Source of the DNA: Paenibacillus thalictri
GTDB lineage: Bacteria; Bacillota; Bacilli; Paenibacillales; NBRC-103111
Assembly (NCBI RefSeq): GCF_004307995.1
Contig: NZ_SIRE01000008.1
Coordinates: 1 to 64,000 of the forward strand
DNA: 64,000 nt
Direction of reading: 5' to 3'
Positions 45,163-54,156 of this stretch are shown piece by piece. Below the pieces are notes generated by a model. That model was given only the letters and a program-made list of their open reading frames with translations. It was not told where the DNA came from and made no database searches. Both the position numbers and the translations under genes were made by a program. The stretch's first letter is position 1; every line of letters begins with the position of its first letter.

Positions 45163-46473
45163 ATGAAAAAAGTGTGGATATCGATCGCAGCCAGTGTGGT
45201 GCTCTTGTCGGTTACGGCAGGTTGTTCGTCCGGCGCTAATGTCAAATCAAGCGGTAATGAAGCGAGCGGCACCGTAGATAAAGCGAAGAAAGACATCACC
45301 CTCAAGTTGAGTATATGGGGGGATGACAACCGGAAGCGAGTGTTTGAAGATTTAGGCAAAAAGTTTACCGAGAAGCATCCCAACATCAAAGTAGAAGTGA
45401 TGTTGATCCCTTACGCGGAATATCCGAAGAAAATGTCGATCATGGTAGCAAGCAGGACCGTGCCTGATGTCGCCTGGTTGTATGACGCGATTATTCCTCA
45501 GCTGCGCGATTCGGATCAGCTGTTGGATCTAGCGGATTTGTCCAAAGATGCGGCATATGATCTGAACGATATTTATGCGTCGAATATGGATATTTACCGT
45601 AAAAATGGGAAATTGTACGGCATCCCGTTCTCAGCGGGTCCTAAAGTATTGTTCTACAATAAAAAACTGTTCCAGGAAAAAGGCTTAAAAACTCCAAACG
45701 AGCTGGCCAAAGAGGGAAAATGGACATACGATGAACTGATCAAAACGGTCAAAGCTTTAACCGATCCGTCAAAAGGGATTTACGGCGTGAAATTCGGTGA
45801 CGGAAGCAACTGGAAGGATGCGCTGACCGATACGATCTGGTCATTTGGCGCGGATATTTTCAATGAAGACGGATCGAAATTTTTATTAAACTCGCCGGAA
45901 GGCGAGAAAGTATTCCAAATGTATGATGACATGATGTTTAAAGATTTCATTCATCCGAAACCGGGCGACCAGCTCCCGTTTGAATCCGGTAAAATTGGCA
46001 TGTATCGCGGTACCTTCAGTTATTCGGCAAGCGCGCGCAAAGCGGAGGGACTCGAATTCGATATCGCTCCGATGCCGAAGGGGCCTAAGGCAGACGCCCC
46101 GTTCTATAACGGTGTCTCCGGATACTCTGTGATGAAGGATTCGGAACATCATGCGGAAGCGATTGAATTGCTCAAGTTTTTCACGGACAAAGAAGGAATT
46201 AAAGCGCTCCAGTCGACCTTCCCGCCAACACGTAAATCGGTGCTCGAATCCGCTGAATTCGCCAATTTGAATGCGCAGCCTTCGGCAGAGGGCATTAAGC
46301 TGGCCATGTCCCAACCCATGATGGCGGGAGGGCGCATAATCCCTACTCCGACCAACTGGCAGCAGATTGATTCGAAAATGCAAAGTATGCTGGATATGCT
46401 GTACACCCGGAACGCTTCGGTTAAACAAATGTTGGATCGGATGGAAAAAGAGGTAACCCCTCTGTTGAAGTAA
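45163..46473 (+). CDS. Sugar-binding lipoprotein (locus 3)
   Basis: The predicted protein has 436 residues. Lipoprotein signal VLLSVTAGC gives C21. The mature part (ITLKLSIWGDDNRKRVFEDL, then KEGKWTYDELIKTVKALTDP) is a MalE/family-1 type sugar-binding protein. AAAGGAGAAGG precedes the ATG. The 45-bp gap after the Rieske gene is short, so it belongs to that transcript. A hairpin separates it from the permease genes. Confidence 0.9.
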   Translation: MKKVWISIAASVVLLSVTAGCSSGANVKSSGNEASGTVDKAKKDITLKLSIWGDDNRKRVFEDLGKKFTEKHPNIKVEVMLIPYAEYPKKMSIMVASRTVPDVAWLYDAIIPQLRDSDQLLDLADLSKDAAYDLNDIYASNMDIYRKNGKLYGIPFSAGPKVLFYNKKLFQEKGLKTPNELAKEGKWTYDELIKTVKALTDPSKGIYGVKFGDGSNWKDALTDTIWSFGADIFNEDGSKFLLNSPEGEKVFQMYDDMMFKDFIHPKPGDQLPFESGKIGMYRGTFSYSASARKAEGLEFDIAPMPKGPKADAPFYNGVSGYSVMKDSEHHAEAIELLKFFTDKEGIKALQSTFPPTRKSVLESAEFANLNAQPSAEGIKLAMSQPMMAGGRIIPTPTNWQQIDSKMQSMLDMLYTRNASVKQMLDRMEKEVTPLLK

Positions 46474-46502
46474 GCGATGTAAGATCGCAGTGTTTGAAAT
46501 AC

Positions 46503-46553
46503 GTTCTTACCGCTAAACATATCGGGTATCGATCATGGATTGGCGGTAAGAAC
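46503..46553 (+). other. Stem-loop between binding-protein and permease genes (locus 3)
   Basis: GTTCTTACCGC (46503-46513) pairs perfectly with GCGGTAAGAAC (46543-46553) around a 29-nt loop. No T run follows. It occupies the same operon position as those at 35577 and 54086. Confidence 0.75.
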
Positions 46554-46570
46554 GAAAGGCGGTAATGATA

Positions 46571-47515
46571 ATGAGCAGATCCGATGCAGTTCAGCAATCC
46601 GGCGTCAACGGCCGGGTAATCGTAAAGAGCGGCGGACAATTAAATCGGAGAGAGAAGTGGTATGGCTACGCGTTTGTCATGCCGATGTTGATAGGCTATA
46701 TCCTGTTTCTATTCGGACCTGTTGTTGCTTCGTTCGTCATGAGTTTCACTAATTGGAACTTAACAAGCGCTTTGAAGTTTGTCGGTTTGGCCAATTACCG
46801 GATGGCTTTTTTCGAAGACCCGGTATTTGTGGAAACGATATGGAACACGTTATATTTCACGTTGCTTTTTGTCCCGTTAAATATTGTGATTACTTTGTCT
46901 TTGGCTTTGTTAACTCAAAGGTCCATTCCTGGGATCGGCTTTTTTCGGACAGCCATCTTTTCTCCGGTTGTCACCTCCATTGTAGTCTGGGCGATCATTT
47001 GGAAATATATATTTCAAACCGATAACGGCTTGGTCAACGCGATATTGAAATGGTTTGGCATCACCGGTCCGGCCTGGCTGTACAATCTGGAATTGGCGAT
47101 TCCGGTAGTTGTTATTGTCTCCTTGCTCAAAAGCCTAGGGATGAATATGGCGATCTTTTTGTCAGCCTTAAACGGCGTTCCGGCGATGTATTACGAAGCT
47201 GCACGAATCGATGGCGCTTCCCGCTGGCGGTCCTTTCTTCATGTGACGCTTCCTTTGATTTCCCCATCCATGTTTCTAGTCGTTATGATTACATTAATCG
47301 GTTCGATGAAAGTATTCGGGCAAATTTATATTTTGACCAAAGGCGGTCCGGGGACAAGCACACATGTGATGGTTTATTATATCTACGAGCAAGCTTTCAA
47401 ATATAATGAGTTCGGATATGGTTCCGCTATATCGTTTGTACTGTTTTTTATCATCTTGCTGTTAACCTTGTTCCAATGGTACGGGAGAAAGAGGTGGGTT
47501 CATTATGAAGAGTAA
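46571..47515 (+). CDS. ABC sugar transporter permease, MalF-like (locus 3)
   Basis: The predicted protein has 314 residues with six membrane segments. EAA loop: YEAARIDGASRWRSFLHVTL. Start ATG 46571 lies 9 nt after AAAGGCGG; ATG 46565 is too near. It overlaps the next permease gene by 11 nt. Confidence 0.9.
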   Translation: MSRSDAVQQSGVNGRVIVKSGGQLNRREKWYGYAFVMPMLIGYILFLFGPVVASFVMSFTNWNLTSALKFVGLANYRMAFFEDPVFVETIWNTLYFTLLFVPLNIVITLSLALLTQRSIPGIGFFRTAIFSPVVTSIVVWAIIWKYIFQTDNGLVNAILKWFGITGPAWLYNLELAIPVVVIVSLLKSLGMNMAIFLSALNGVPAMYYEAARIDGASRWRSFLHVTLPLISPSMFLVVMITLIGSMKVFGQIYILTKGGPGTSTHVMVYYIYEQAFKYNEFGYGSAISFVLFFIILLLTLFQWYGRKRWVHYEE

Positions 47516-48347
47516 CTCCCGCAGCAAGCTGCTCAGCTATTTGCCGCAATATATCGTGTTGATGATCATTGCTGTAGTCAGCCTTATACCGTTTTATTGG
47601 ATGGCGGTCACCTCGTTAAAAGATTATTCGCAAGTTTTTGTGACACCTCCGAAATGGATTCCGAGTCCTGTTATGTGGAGCAATTACGTGGAGCTGTTTC
47701 AGCGTTATCCGTATCACCTTTATTTTTTTAACAGCTTGTATATTGCCGTTCTGGTGACGGCAGGCACCTGTCTGGTAGCATCGTTGGCCGGATATGCCAT
47801 TGCCAAAGTATCGTTTCCTTTTAAAAATGCTATTTTTCTTTTTTTGCTCAGCAGTATGATGATTCCGACCGAGTCGACGGCTATTCCGCTATTCATTTGG
47901 TTCGGAAAACTAGGAGTTATCGACACTCATTTTCCTTTGATTGTTCCGGCCATTCTCGGAGCAGGCGGCACCTTCGGCGTATTTTTAATGCGGCAGTTTT
48001 TTGTCACGATTCCGGATGAACTGAGCGAGTCAGCCAAAATGGACGGGTGTACGCCATTCCGGATATATTGGAATATTATGCTGCCTCTGGCCACCCCTGC
48101 TATTGCCACATTATCGATATTAACGTTTTTGCATAGCTGGAATGAATTTTTCGAGCCGTTAGTTTATCTCAATAGCAGCGATTTATATACGATACCGTTG
48201 GCGCTGTCGATGTTCACGGATGAGGGCGGAACCAAGGGACATCTGATCATGGCTGCTTCTATGGTAGCTACGATTCCGCTATTGGCCGTATTTTTCTCGG
48301 CACAGAAGAAGTTTATTGAAGGAATCACGATGACCGGGTTGAAATAA
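47505..48347 (+). CDS. ABC sugar transporter permease, MalG-like (locus 3)
   Basis: The predicted protein has 280 residues with six membrane segments. EAA loop: SESAKMDGCTPFRIYWNIML. It ends FIEGITMTGLK. It is the last gene of the locus 3 operon, and the repeat element at 48372 follows 25 bp after its stop. Confidence 0.9.
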   Translation: MKSNSRSKLLSYLPQYIVLMIIAVVSLIPFYWMAVTSLKDYSQVFVTPPKWIPSPVMWSNYVELFQRYPYHLYFFNSLYIAVLVTAGTCLVASLAGYAIAKVSFPFKNAIFLFLLSSMMIPTESTAIPLFIWFGKLGVIDTHFPLIVPAILGAGGTFGVFLMRQFFVTIPDELSESAKMDGCTPFRIYWNIMLPLATPAIATLSILTFLHSWNEFFEPLVYLNSSDLYTIPLALSMFTDEGGTKGHLIMAASMVATIPLLAVFFSAQKKFIEGITMTGLK

Positions 48348-48371
48348 TCATGTTGTTTGGCCGTCCGATTT

Positions 48372-48544
48372 GGAGGCCACTGAAAAAGTGAACGCTGTAT
48401 GAGCAAATTATTCCTCCGCTCGCCAATTGTCTCCGAATTTCTTAGATTATACCCGCTCATGGCGGGTGAAATTTGGAGACAAAAGCGAACGCTGGCGCTT
48501 CTCCAGAATAATTTCGCTCACTTCGCTTCTTTTCAGAGGCCTCC
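48372..48544. repeat. Structured 173-bp dispersed repeat (MITE/REP-like)
   Basis: Outer inverted repeats GGAGGCCACTGAAAA and TTTTCAGAGGCCTCC bound it. Inside, TTGTCTCCGAATTTC pairs with GAAATTTGGAGACAA and encloses CCCGC-TCAT-GGCGGG, and CTGG-CGCTT-CTCCAG forms a separate hairpin. The right half, inverted, matches the 72-bp copy at 7026-7097. It encodes no protein and has the features of a non-autonomous mobile or regulatory repeat. Confidence 0.75.
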
Positions 48545-48650
48545 CGATTTGGGCGGTTCTTTATTGTTCTTAGGTAACGGAAATCAAATTCATCCCATCC
48601 GGCTCCCGGAAAGAAGAAATAGAGCCGGCTGCGTCTTGTTGAGAAAAGAT

Positions 48651-48682
48651 TAATGACATGTATATTTTATTACATGTCATTA
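48651..48682. other. AT-rich perfect palindrome
   Basis: TAATGACATGTA (48651-48662) pairs with TACATGTCATTA (48671-48682) across an 8-nt loop; TTTTTT follows 9 nt later. It may be a weak terminator or a protein-binding palindrome. Confidence 0.45.
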
Positions 48683-48711
48683 ATTATCTGGTTTTTTGGG
48701 GTACTTTCCGC

Positions 48712-48757
48712 TAGGAGTCTGTCTGACGGATTGATTCTCGTCGGACAGCCTCCTATT
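48712..48757. other. Hairpin upstream of the locus 4 kinase
   Basis: TAGGAG-TCTGTCTGACG pairs with CGTCGGACAG-CCTCCTA around a 10-nt loop. It has no T run. It lies about 185 bp before the kinase start and could be a terminator remnant or regulatory structure. Confidence 0.4.
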
Positions 48758-48942
48758 TGATGGTAGATAATTCCGGCCGATCGGCGCCTGATTTGCGCCG
48801 TGCGGAAAGCACGTAGCTGCATCCCGATTTTTGTGGCATAATGTTGTTACTTATGGGACATAGACGACACGGAAAACGGTTCAAGCGGCCGGCTGCAGAA
48901 AGCCGTAAACGCGCCGTCAGGCGGAAGGGGTAACGGTAGACG

Positions 48943-50712
48943 GTGAAAACGATACAAGGAAAAATGTTCGTCGCATTCGGCTTGACCATTCTGCTGGCGA
49001 TAATTGTCATCGCTTACAGCTCGTATTACAGCTCGGCCAAAGTCATTGAGCGCAACGCGACCTCGTATATATCGGATCGGATTCAGGGGGCCAACGACAA
49101 TCTGCAATCGATGGTGGAGGAAGCGGACAATGTTGCCAAATCGATCGTCATCCGCGACTTGATCCACCAAAGCTTGGTCAGCCATACCGAGGCGCCGACG
49201 CTGGAATGGTTCCAGGAAAAGAAGGCGGTGGAGGAGTTTCTCGGATCGATGGCCGCCTTCAAAAATTATGTGCGGCAAATTACCGTCATCGGTCAAGGCG
49301 ATGTCGTGTTTTACACCGGTTACCGTGCGGGAAATTCCGAATTTGTCGCATCGCTGTGGCGGGACCCGCAAATCCGCGAAAACCGGCGCCATCTGCTTTT
49401 CGATCCGTCGGGGAGCGGCCGCATTATGCTTGTCCGCCCCGTGTTGTCCAGCGGAGATTTGATCGGCCTCTGCATCGTCGATTTCGACCCGAATCTAATC
49501 AGGCAGGTATACGAAATCGAGCCGTTATCGGAAACGGTGGTGTCGGTTATCGATGAAAGCGGCAGCATCATGTACGATTCCAGAACCGAACGCATCGGCA
49601 GCAGGCTGGAGGATCGGCAGCTGCTTACGCTGCTGGCGGGCGTGGATCCCGGCAAATGGAAAAGCAGCAAGGTAAGCATGGACAACCGGCCGTATTTGGC
49701 GGTATTGTCGCGCTCGGCCTACACCGGCTGGGCTACCGTGACGATGGTGCCGCTTTCCGTGTTGCTCAGCGAAGTGAAGGGCATCGGCAGCCAAATTTTG
49801 ACGATGACGGTTATCGTGCTTGCGGCTGTGCTGCTCGTATCCATTTTTCTCTCCAAGCAAATAACCAAAAACATCAAGCGGCTGCACAGTGCGATGAGGC
49901 TGGTCCGCGAGGGTCATATGAATGCGCGGCCGCGCATCAAAATCGACGATGAAATCGGTCAGCTCAGCGACATGTTTGTGTCCATGATGGACCATCTTCA
50001 AGAGCTGCTGCACAAGGTCAAAACGCAGGAAAGAGAACGGCGTGAAGCCGAATACCGCGCGCTGCAGGCGCAGATCAAGCCGCATTTCTTATACAACACG
50101 CTCAATACGATCAAATATTTGGCGCGAATCCAGCATGCTCCCAACATCGAGGAAATTTCCGGTTCGCTGATCGAGCTGATGCGATTTGCCATTGACCCGC
50201 AGCGGGAAATGATTGCGGTCCGCGAAGAGCTGGAACAGGTCGACAGATATGTGCGCATCCAGCGGTATAAGTTTTTGGACCGGATCACGGTGAACGTGAA
50301 GGCGGAGGAGGAAGTGCTGGACTGCCTCATTCCGAAGCTGATTGTGCAGCCGATTGTGGAAAATGCGATGAATCACGGGCTGGGCACAACGGACCGGGAA
50401 GGCACCGTCTCGATCCGCATATACAGCGACGGGCCGTTGCAGCTCAAGCTGAGCGTAACGGACGACGGGACGGGCATGGATTCGGCAACGCTGGAGCGCA
50501 TAAACAGCTGCGATCATGACAAGTCAATCGACTTGTCCCGCACAGGAGGCATTGGTCTCAGCAACATTCGCGAACGGCTGCAGCTCGCTTACGGGGAGCC
50601 CTATGGACTCAGCATTTACAGTCAGCCGGGCGTATTTACGACCGTCGAAATGACAATACCGCAAGTGAGAAGGAGGAACGGCATTGCAACTCAAGGTTAT
50701 ATCCGTGGATGA
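48943..50712 (+). CDS. Sensor histidine kinase, YesM type (locus 4)
   Basis: The predicted protein has 589 residues from a GTG. Membrane helix 1 (FGLTILLAIIVIAYSSYY), an outer sensor domain, helix 2 (ILTMTVIVLAAVLLVSIFLS) and HAMP precede QIKPHFLYNTLNTIKYLA, where the usual N of QINPHF is K. The ATPase domain has IVENAMNHGL and DDGTGMDSAT. The GTG follows GAAGGGG rather loosely. Its 3' end overlaps the response regulator gene by 29 nt. Confidence 0.88.
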   Translation: MKTIQGKMFVAFGLTILLAIIVIAYSSYYSSAKVIERNATSYISDRIQGANDNLQSMVEEADNVAKSIVIRDLIHQSLVSHTEAPTLEWFQEKKAVEEFLGSMAAFKNYVRQITVIGQGDVVFYTGYRAGNSEFVASLWRDPQIRENRRHLLFDPSGSGRIMLVRPVLSSGDLIGLCIVDFDPNLIRQVYEIEPLSETVVSVIDESGSIMYDSRTERIGSRLEDRQLLTLLAGVDPGKWKSSKVSMDNRPYLAVLSRSAYTGWATVTMVPLSVLLSEVKGIGSQILTMTVIVLAAVLLVSIFLSKQITKNIKRLHSAMRLVREGHMNARPRIKIDDEIGQLSDMFVSMMDHLQELLHKVKTQERERREAEYRALQAQIKPHFLYNTLNTIKYLARIQHAPNIEEISGSLIELMRFAIDPQREMIAVREELEQVDRYVRIQRYKFLDRITVNVKAEEEVLDCLIPKLIVQPIVENAMNHGLGTTDREGTVSIRIYSDGPLQLKLSVTDDGTGMDSATLERINSCDHDKSIDLSRTGGIGLSNIRERLQLAYGEPYGLSIYSQPGVFTTVEMTIPQVRRRNGIATQGYIRG

Positions 50713-52291
50713 TGAATGGCTTGTACGCAACCACTTGCGCTCCCTGATCGATTGGGAGCGGCTTGGGTTTACACTGTGCGGCGAAGCCGGCGACGGAGCC
50801 GAGGCGCTGGAGCTGATTCGCGAGCTGCAGCCGCATCTGGTTATTGCCGATATGAATATGCCCGGAATGGGCGGTGTGGAGCTCGTCCGGCACATATCCG
50901 AGATGTATCCGCAGGTTAGAATTATCGCGTTAAGCAGCTACGATTCTTACGATTACGTGCGCGGCTCGCTGCACTACGGCGCCATGGATTACTTGCTGAA
51001 GCATTCGCTGACGCCGGAAGCGCTCATCCAAGTGCTTGGCCGCGTCAAGGAGAAGATGAGCGAAGAGCTGGCCCAGATTAACGCCCGCGAACGGGAGCGG
51101 CTGAAATGGGAGGCGGCGGGTCCGGCCGTCAGCCAAAGTTACTTGAAAGAACTGCTGATCGGAGCCGGTACGCCGGAGGCACGGCGCAAATACGTCGAGT
51201 ATTTTCAAGATATGCCTTATGGCCGGGACGGTCAGCAGCATGTGCTGTTTCTGATGAAGCTGATTCATTTCGATTCGCTGCCTTTGCGTATGAACGAGCA
51301 GGAGCTGACGTTGTTTATCCGCTCTGTTACTGACATGGCAATGCAAATCGTGGCCGACGCGGGCTGTGCCGTTTATTTGGAGCGCGGGTCCTTTGGCGTG
51401 TTGTTTTCGCTGGAGAACGAACGCAGTGAATACGGCATGCTGCAGCGTGTCGAAGCCAAAAAGTCGCGCTTGGAGAAATCGCTGGAACTGTACTTTAATT
51501 CGGCAGGCATTGTTCTTGGTTCTGCGATGTTTGACAGCATCGCTGCGATCTCCGTTCAATTCACCGAGCTGCGGAGCCGCTTGGACGAGTTGCAGGGTTA
51601 CAAGCCGAAGGCGGAGCGCCACGGCGGGGCTCCGGCGTCATTGGTCACGCTGAACCAAGAGAAGGAACTGCTTGCTGCCGCCGAAGCGTGTGACGCCGCG
51701 GAAACGTCGCGTATTGTCAAGGAGATTGTCAAGGCGTGCGCGGCGAACGAGGCGGCTTTCCGGCGCGGCGCAGCCAGCGTCAGCGCGGAACTGATCCAGC
51801 TTGCCGTGAAAATTGCACAAAAGGCCGGTATGGATGCGGAGTGGATTTTTCAGGAAATGAAGGCCGGTCTGTCTGCGCCCAAAAACGGGCAGGAGCTGGA
51901 ACGCAATCTTCAAGCGTTGTTCGCCAGGTTAATTGAGGAGCTGAGCCTGCATCAAACCTCGGCCCGTTATTCCAGATATGTGGCGCAAGCCGTGCGCATC
52001 ATTCAGCAGCGCTACAGCGAAGGCATTACGTTGGAGGAAACCTCGGAAGAGCTGCATATTACACCGTCTTACTTAAGCAGGTTGTTTAAGGAGGAGACGG
52101 GAGCAACGTTCACCGAATACGTGACCGCCTACCGGATTGACCGGAGCGCACAATTGATCCGCACGCGGGCATGCTCCGTGAAGGAAATTTATCAGCTGGT
52201 CGGCTTCAACAGCTACAGCTATTTCATCAAGCTGTTCAAGGAGCATATGGGCGAAACGCCCCACGTGTACGCAAGTAAGTACGGCAAATAA
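50684..52291 (+). CDS. Response regulator with AraC-type domain, YesN type (locus 4)
   Basis: The predicted protein has 535 residues from a TTG with AGAAGGAGG upstream, inside the end of the kinase gene, so the two are translationally coupled. Receiver: D56 in IADMNMPGMGG. A linker of about 300 residues follows. The AraC helix-turn-helix motifs are LEETSEELHITPSYLSRLF and VKEIYQLVGFNSYSYFIKLF at the C-terminus. Presumed to activate the operon starting at 52467. Confidence 0.9.
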   Translation: MQLKVISVDDEWLVRNHLRSLIDWERLGFTLCGEAGDGAEALELIRELQPHLVIADMNMPGMGGVELVRHISEMYPQVRIIALSSYDSYDYVRGSLHYGAMDYLLKHSLTPEALIQVLGRVKEKMSEELAQINARERERLKWEAAGPAVSQSYLKELLIGAGTPEARRKYVEYFQDMPYGRDGQQHVLFLMKLIHFDSLPLRMNEQELTLFIRSVTDMAMQIVADAGCAVYLERGSFGVLFSLENERSEYGMLQRVEAKKSRLEKSLELYFNSAGIVLGSAMFDSIAAISVQFTELRSRLDELQGYKPKAERHGGAPASLVTLNQEKELLAAAEACDAAETSRIVKEIVKACAANEAAFRRGAASVSAELIQLAVKIAQKAGMDAEWIFQEMKAGLSAPKNGQELERNLQALFARLIEELSLHQTSARYSRYVAQAVRIIQQRYSEGITLEETSEELHITPSYLSRLFKEETGATFTEYVTAYRIDRSAQLIRTRACSVKEIYQLVGFNSYSYFIKLFKEHMGETPHVYASKYGK

Positions 52292-52416
52292 CTCGGCGTG
52301 TGGAGGCGGAAGAGGGGACATTTGCATCGGGAAAAGCGAAGCGGTCGGTCAATAACATTGCAAACATTTGATGTTTATTATAAAAATGTAGTACGCCGCC
52401 GCCACGTTCAACGACC

Positions 52417-52422
52417 TATAAT
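52417..52422 (+). promoter_or_regulatory. -10 element of the locus 4 transporter operon
   Basis: TATAAT lies about 45 bp before the start codon. The region 17 bp upstream (GC-rich) has no -35, so an activator such as the preceding response regulator is probably needed. Confidence 0.5.
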
Positions 52423-52466
52423 AAAACTCGAGTTGCAACAACACACTACAGATTAGGGGTTGAATG

Positions 52467-54062
52467 ATGATTATGAGACAAATGAAACCGCTAACAACGA
52501 TGCTGGTAGCAGCGACGGCGTTCTCCACGCTGCTCAGCGCGTGTTCATCCGCGGACAATACGGCGGGCGGAGCCTCTTCCGCAGCCGGCGAGCAGGCCAG
52601 CTCGGTGCTGAACCCAAGCGGCTTTCCCATTGTGAAATCAGAGGTGTCCATGCGGGTGTTCGGCTGTAAGGACCCCAATCAGGCGGCTTGGAAAGATGTA
52701 CTGGTATTGAAGGAATATGAGAAGAAAAGCGGCATTAAAATGATGTATGAAGAAACGCCGGCGCAGGGCTGCGACGAAAAGCGGAATTTGCTGTTTGCCT
52801 CCAACGAATTGCCGGACGTGTTCCTCCGGGCGAATCTGACCAACACGGATATTTCCAAATACGGGATGCAGGAGCAAATGCTGATTCCGCTTGAAGGGAT
52901 CATCGACAAATATGCGCCGAATTTGAAAAAGCTGTTTGAGCAGTACCCCGATGCGAAGAAGTCGGTCACCGCAACGGACGGCCACATCTATTCGCTGCCG
53001 GTGTTCCGGCTCCAGGCGGCAGGCCGCGGAGATAAAGTATGGATCAATCAGGACTGGCTCAAGAAGCTGAATTTGAAAGCGCCTACGAATGTCGACGAAT
53101 TGTTTACCGTTCTGCGCGCATTCCGCGACCAAGACCCGAACGGCAACGGCAAAAAGGATGAAATCCCGCTGGGCCTGCGTGATCCGGGCATGGTATTCTC
53201 CACGTTCGCCGGTTCCTTCGGACTGGACCGGCAGCTTGGCACCAACGCCAATATCGAAGGAAACAAGGTGAAGTTGTGGATTGGCGACGACAGATACAAG
53301 GAGCTGCTGATGTTCCTTAACAAGCTGTATGCGGAAAAGCTGCTGTATGCGGATTTCTACGCAGCCGATCTTCCGAAGTGGCGCAGCAATTTGTCGCAAG
53401 CGCTTTACGGCATGTTTTTCATCTACGCTTCCGATCCGTTCACCAAGGTGGAAAATCAGTTCGCCGGCATGGCGCCGATTAAAGGCCCGCACGGTGATCA
53501 GCTGCTCAGCACGGGCAGCCCGCTGGCTTCGCCGATCGGCACGTTTGCGATCACGAAAGTGAACAAAAATCCCGAAGCGGCGATCCGTTGGGTCGATTAT
53601 TTCTACAGCGAAGAAGGCAGCCGCTTTTTCAATTACGGCGTAGAAGGCCAAACATACAATATGCAAAACGGCAAACCTGTGCTGGTTGACAGCATCAAAA
53701 ACGATCCGCGCGGCATGATGGCGGCGCTGGGTCAAGTGAATCTCGTGCCCGGCGGCGGTTTCCCGACGATTATCGTCGACGATATCGTATTGAGCGAGAG
53801 AACCAAAGAGGTTTCCGCCGCTTCCGAAACGTTCACCTCCAAAGCGATTTACGGCGCTCCGATCTTCGGCAAGGAAGCAACCGACAAGATCGTGCCGATT
53901 AAAGCCGATATCGATAAATATGTGCAGGAGTCGGCGATCAAATTTATTCTCGGCGAAACGAGCTTCGACAAATGGGGCGAATACACAGCCACGCTGAAAA
54001 AGATGAAAGTCGACGAACTCGAACAGGCTTATCAAGCCGCCTTCGATGCGATGAGCAAATAA
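52467..54062 (+). CDS. Sugar-binding lipoprotein, LplA type (locus 4)
   Basis: The predicted protein has about 531 residues. Lipobox LLSAC gives C26. The mature part (VSMRVFGCKDPNQAAWKDVL, then FRDQDPNGNGKKDEIPLGLR) is the LplA/YtcQ type; DPNGNGKKD is a probable calcium loop. It pairs with the two Lpl-type permeases after it. Starts at 52464, 52467 and 52473 are all possible; AGGGG spacing favours 52467. Confidence 0.9.
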   Translation: MIMRQMKPLTTMLVAATAFSTLLSACSSADNTAGGASSAAGEQASSVLNPSGFPIVKSEVSMRVFGCKDPNQAAWKDVLVLKEYEKKSGIKMMYEETPAQGCDEKRNLLFASNELPDVFLRANLTNTDISKYGMQEQMLIPLEGIIDKYAPNLKKLFEQYPDAKKSVTATDGHIYSLPVFRLQAAGRGDKVWINQDWLKKLNLKAPTNVDELFTVLRAFRDQDPNGNGKKDEIPLGLRDPGMVFSTFAGSFGLDRQLGTNANIEGNKVKLWIGDDRYKELLMFLNKLYAEKLLYADFYAADLPKWRSNLSQALYGMFFIYASDPFTKVENQFAGMAPIKGPHGDQLLSTGSPLASPIGTFAITKVNKNPEAAIRWVDYFYSEEGSRFFNYGVEGQTYNMQNGKPVLVDSIKNDPRGMMAALGQVNLVPGGGFPTIIVDDIVLSERTKEVSAASETFTSKAIYGAPIFGKEATDKIVPIKADIDKYVQESAIKFILGETSFDKWGEYTATLKKMKVDELEQAYQAAFDAMSK

Positions 54063-54085
54063 ACTAGGTCAGCAAGCAGGCAAAC

Positions 54086-54128
54086 GCCCCGGGCCAACAG
54101 AGAAATCAGCAGACAGACGGCCCGGGGC
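54086..54128 (+). other. Stem-loop between binding-protein and permease genes (locus 4)
   Basis: GCCCCGGGCC (54086-54095) pairs perfectly with GGCCCGGGGC (54119-54128) around a 23-nt loop. There is no T run. It occupies the same operon position as the hairpins at 35577 and 46503. Confidence 0.75.
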
Positions 54129-54156
54129 CGCATCGATAGGAGAGGAGTTGACCTGC

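Noticed and set aside
52638..54035. 465-codon minus-strand frame opposite the locus 4 binding-protein gene
   Set aside because: Same shadow effect; the plus-strand lipoprotein has a signal, lipobox and operon context.
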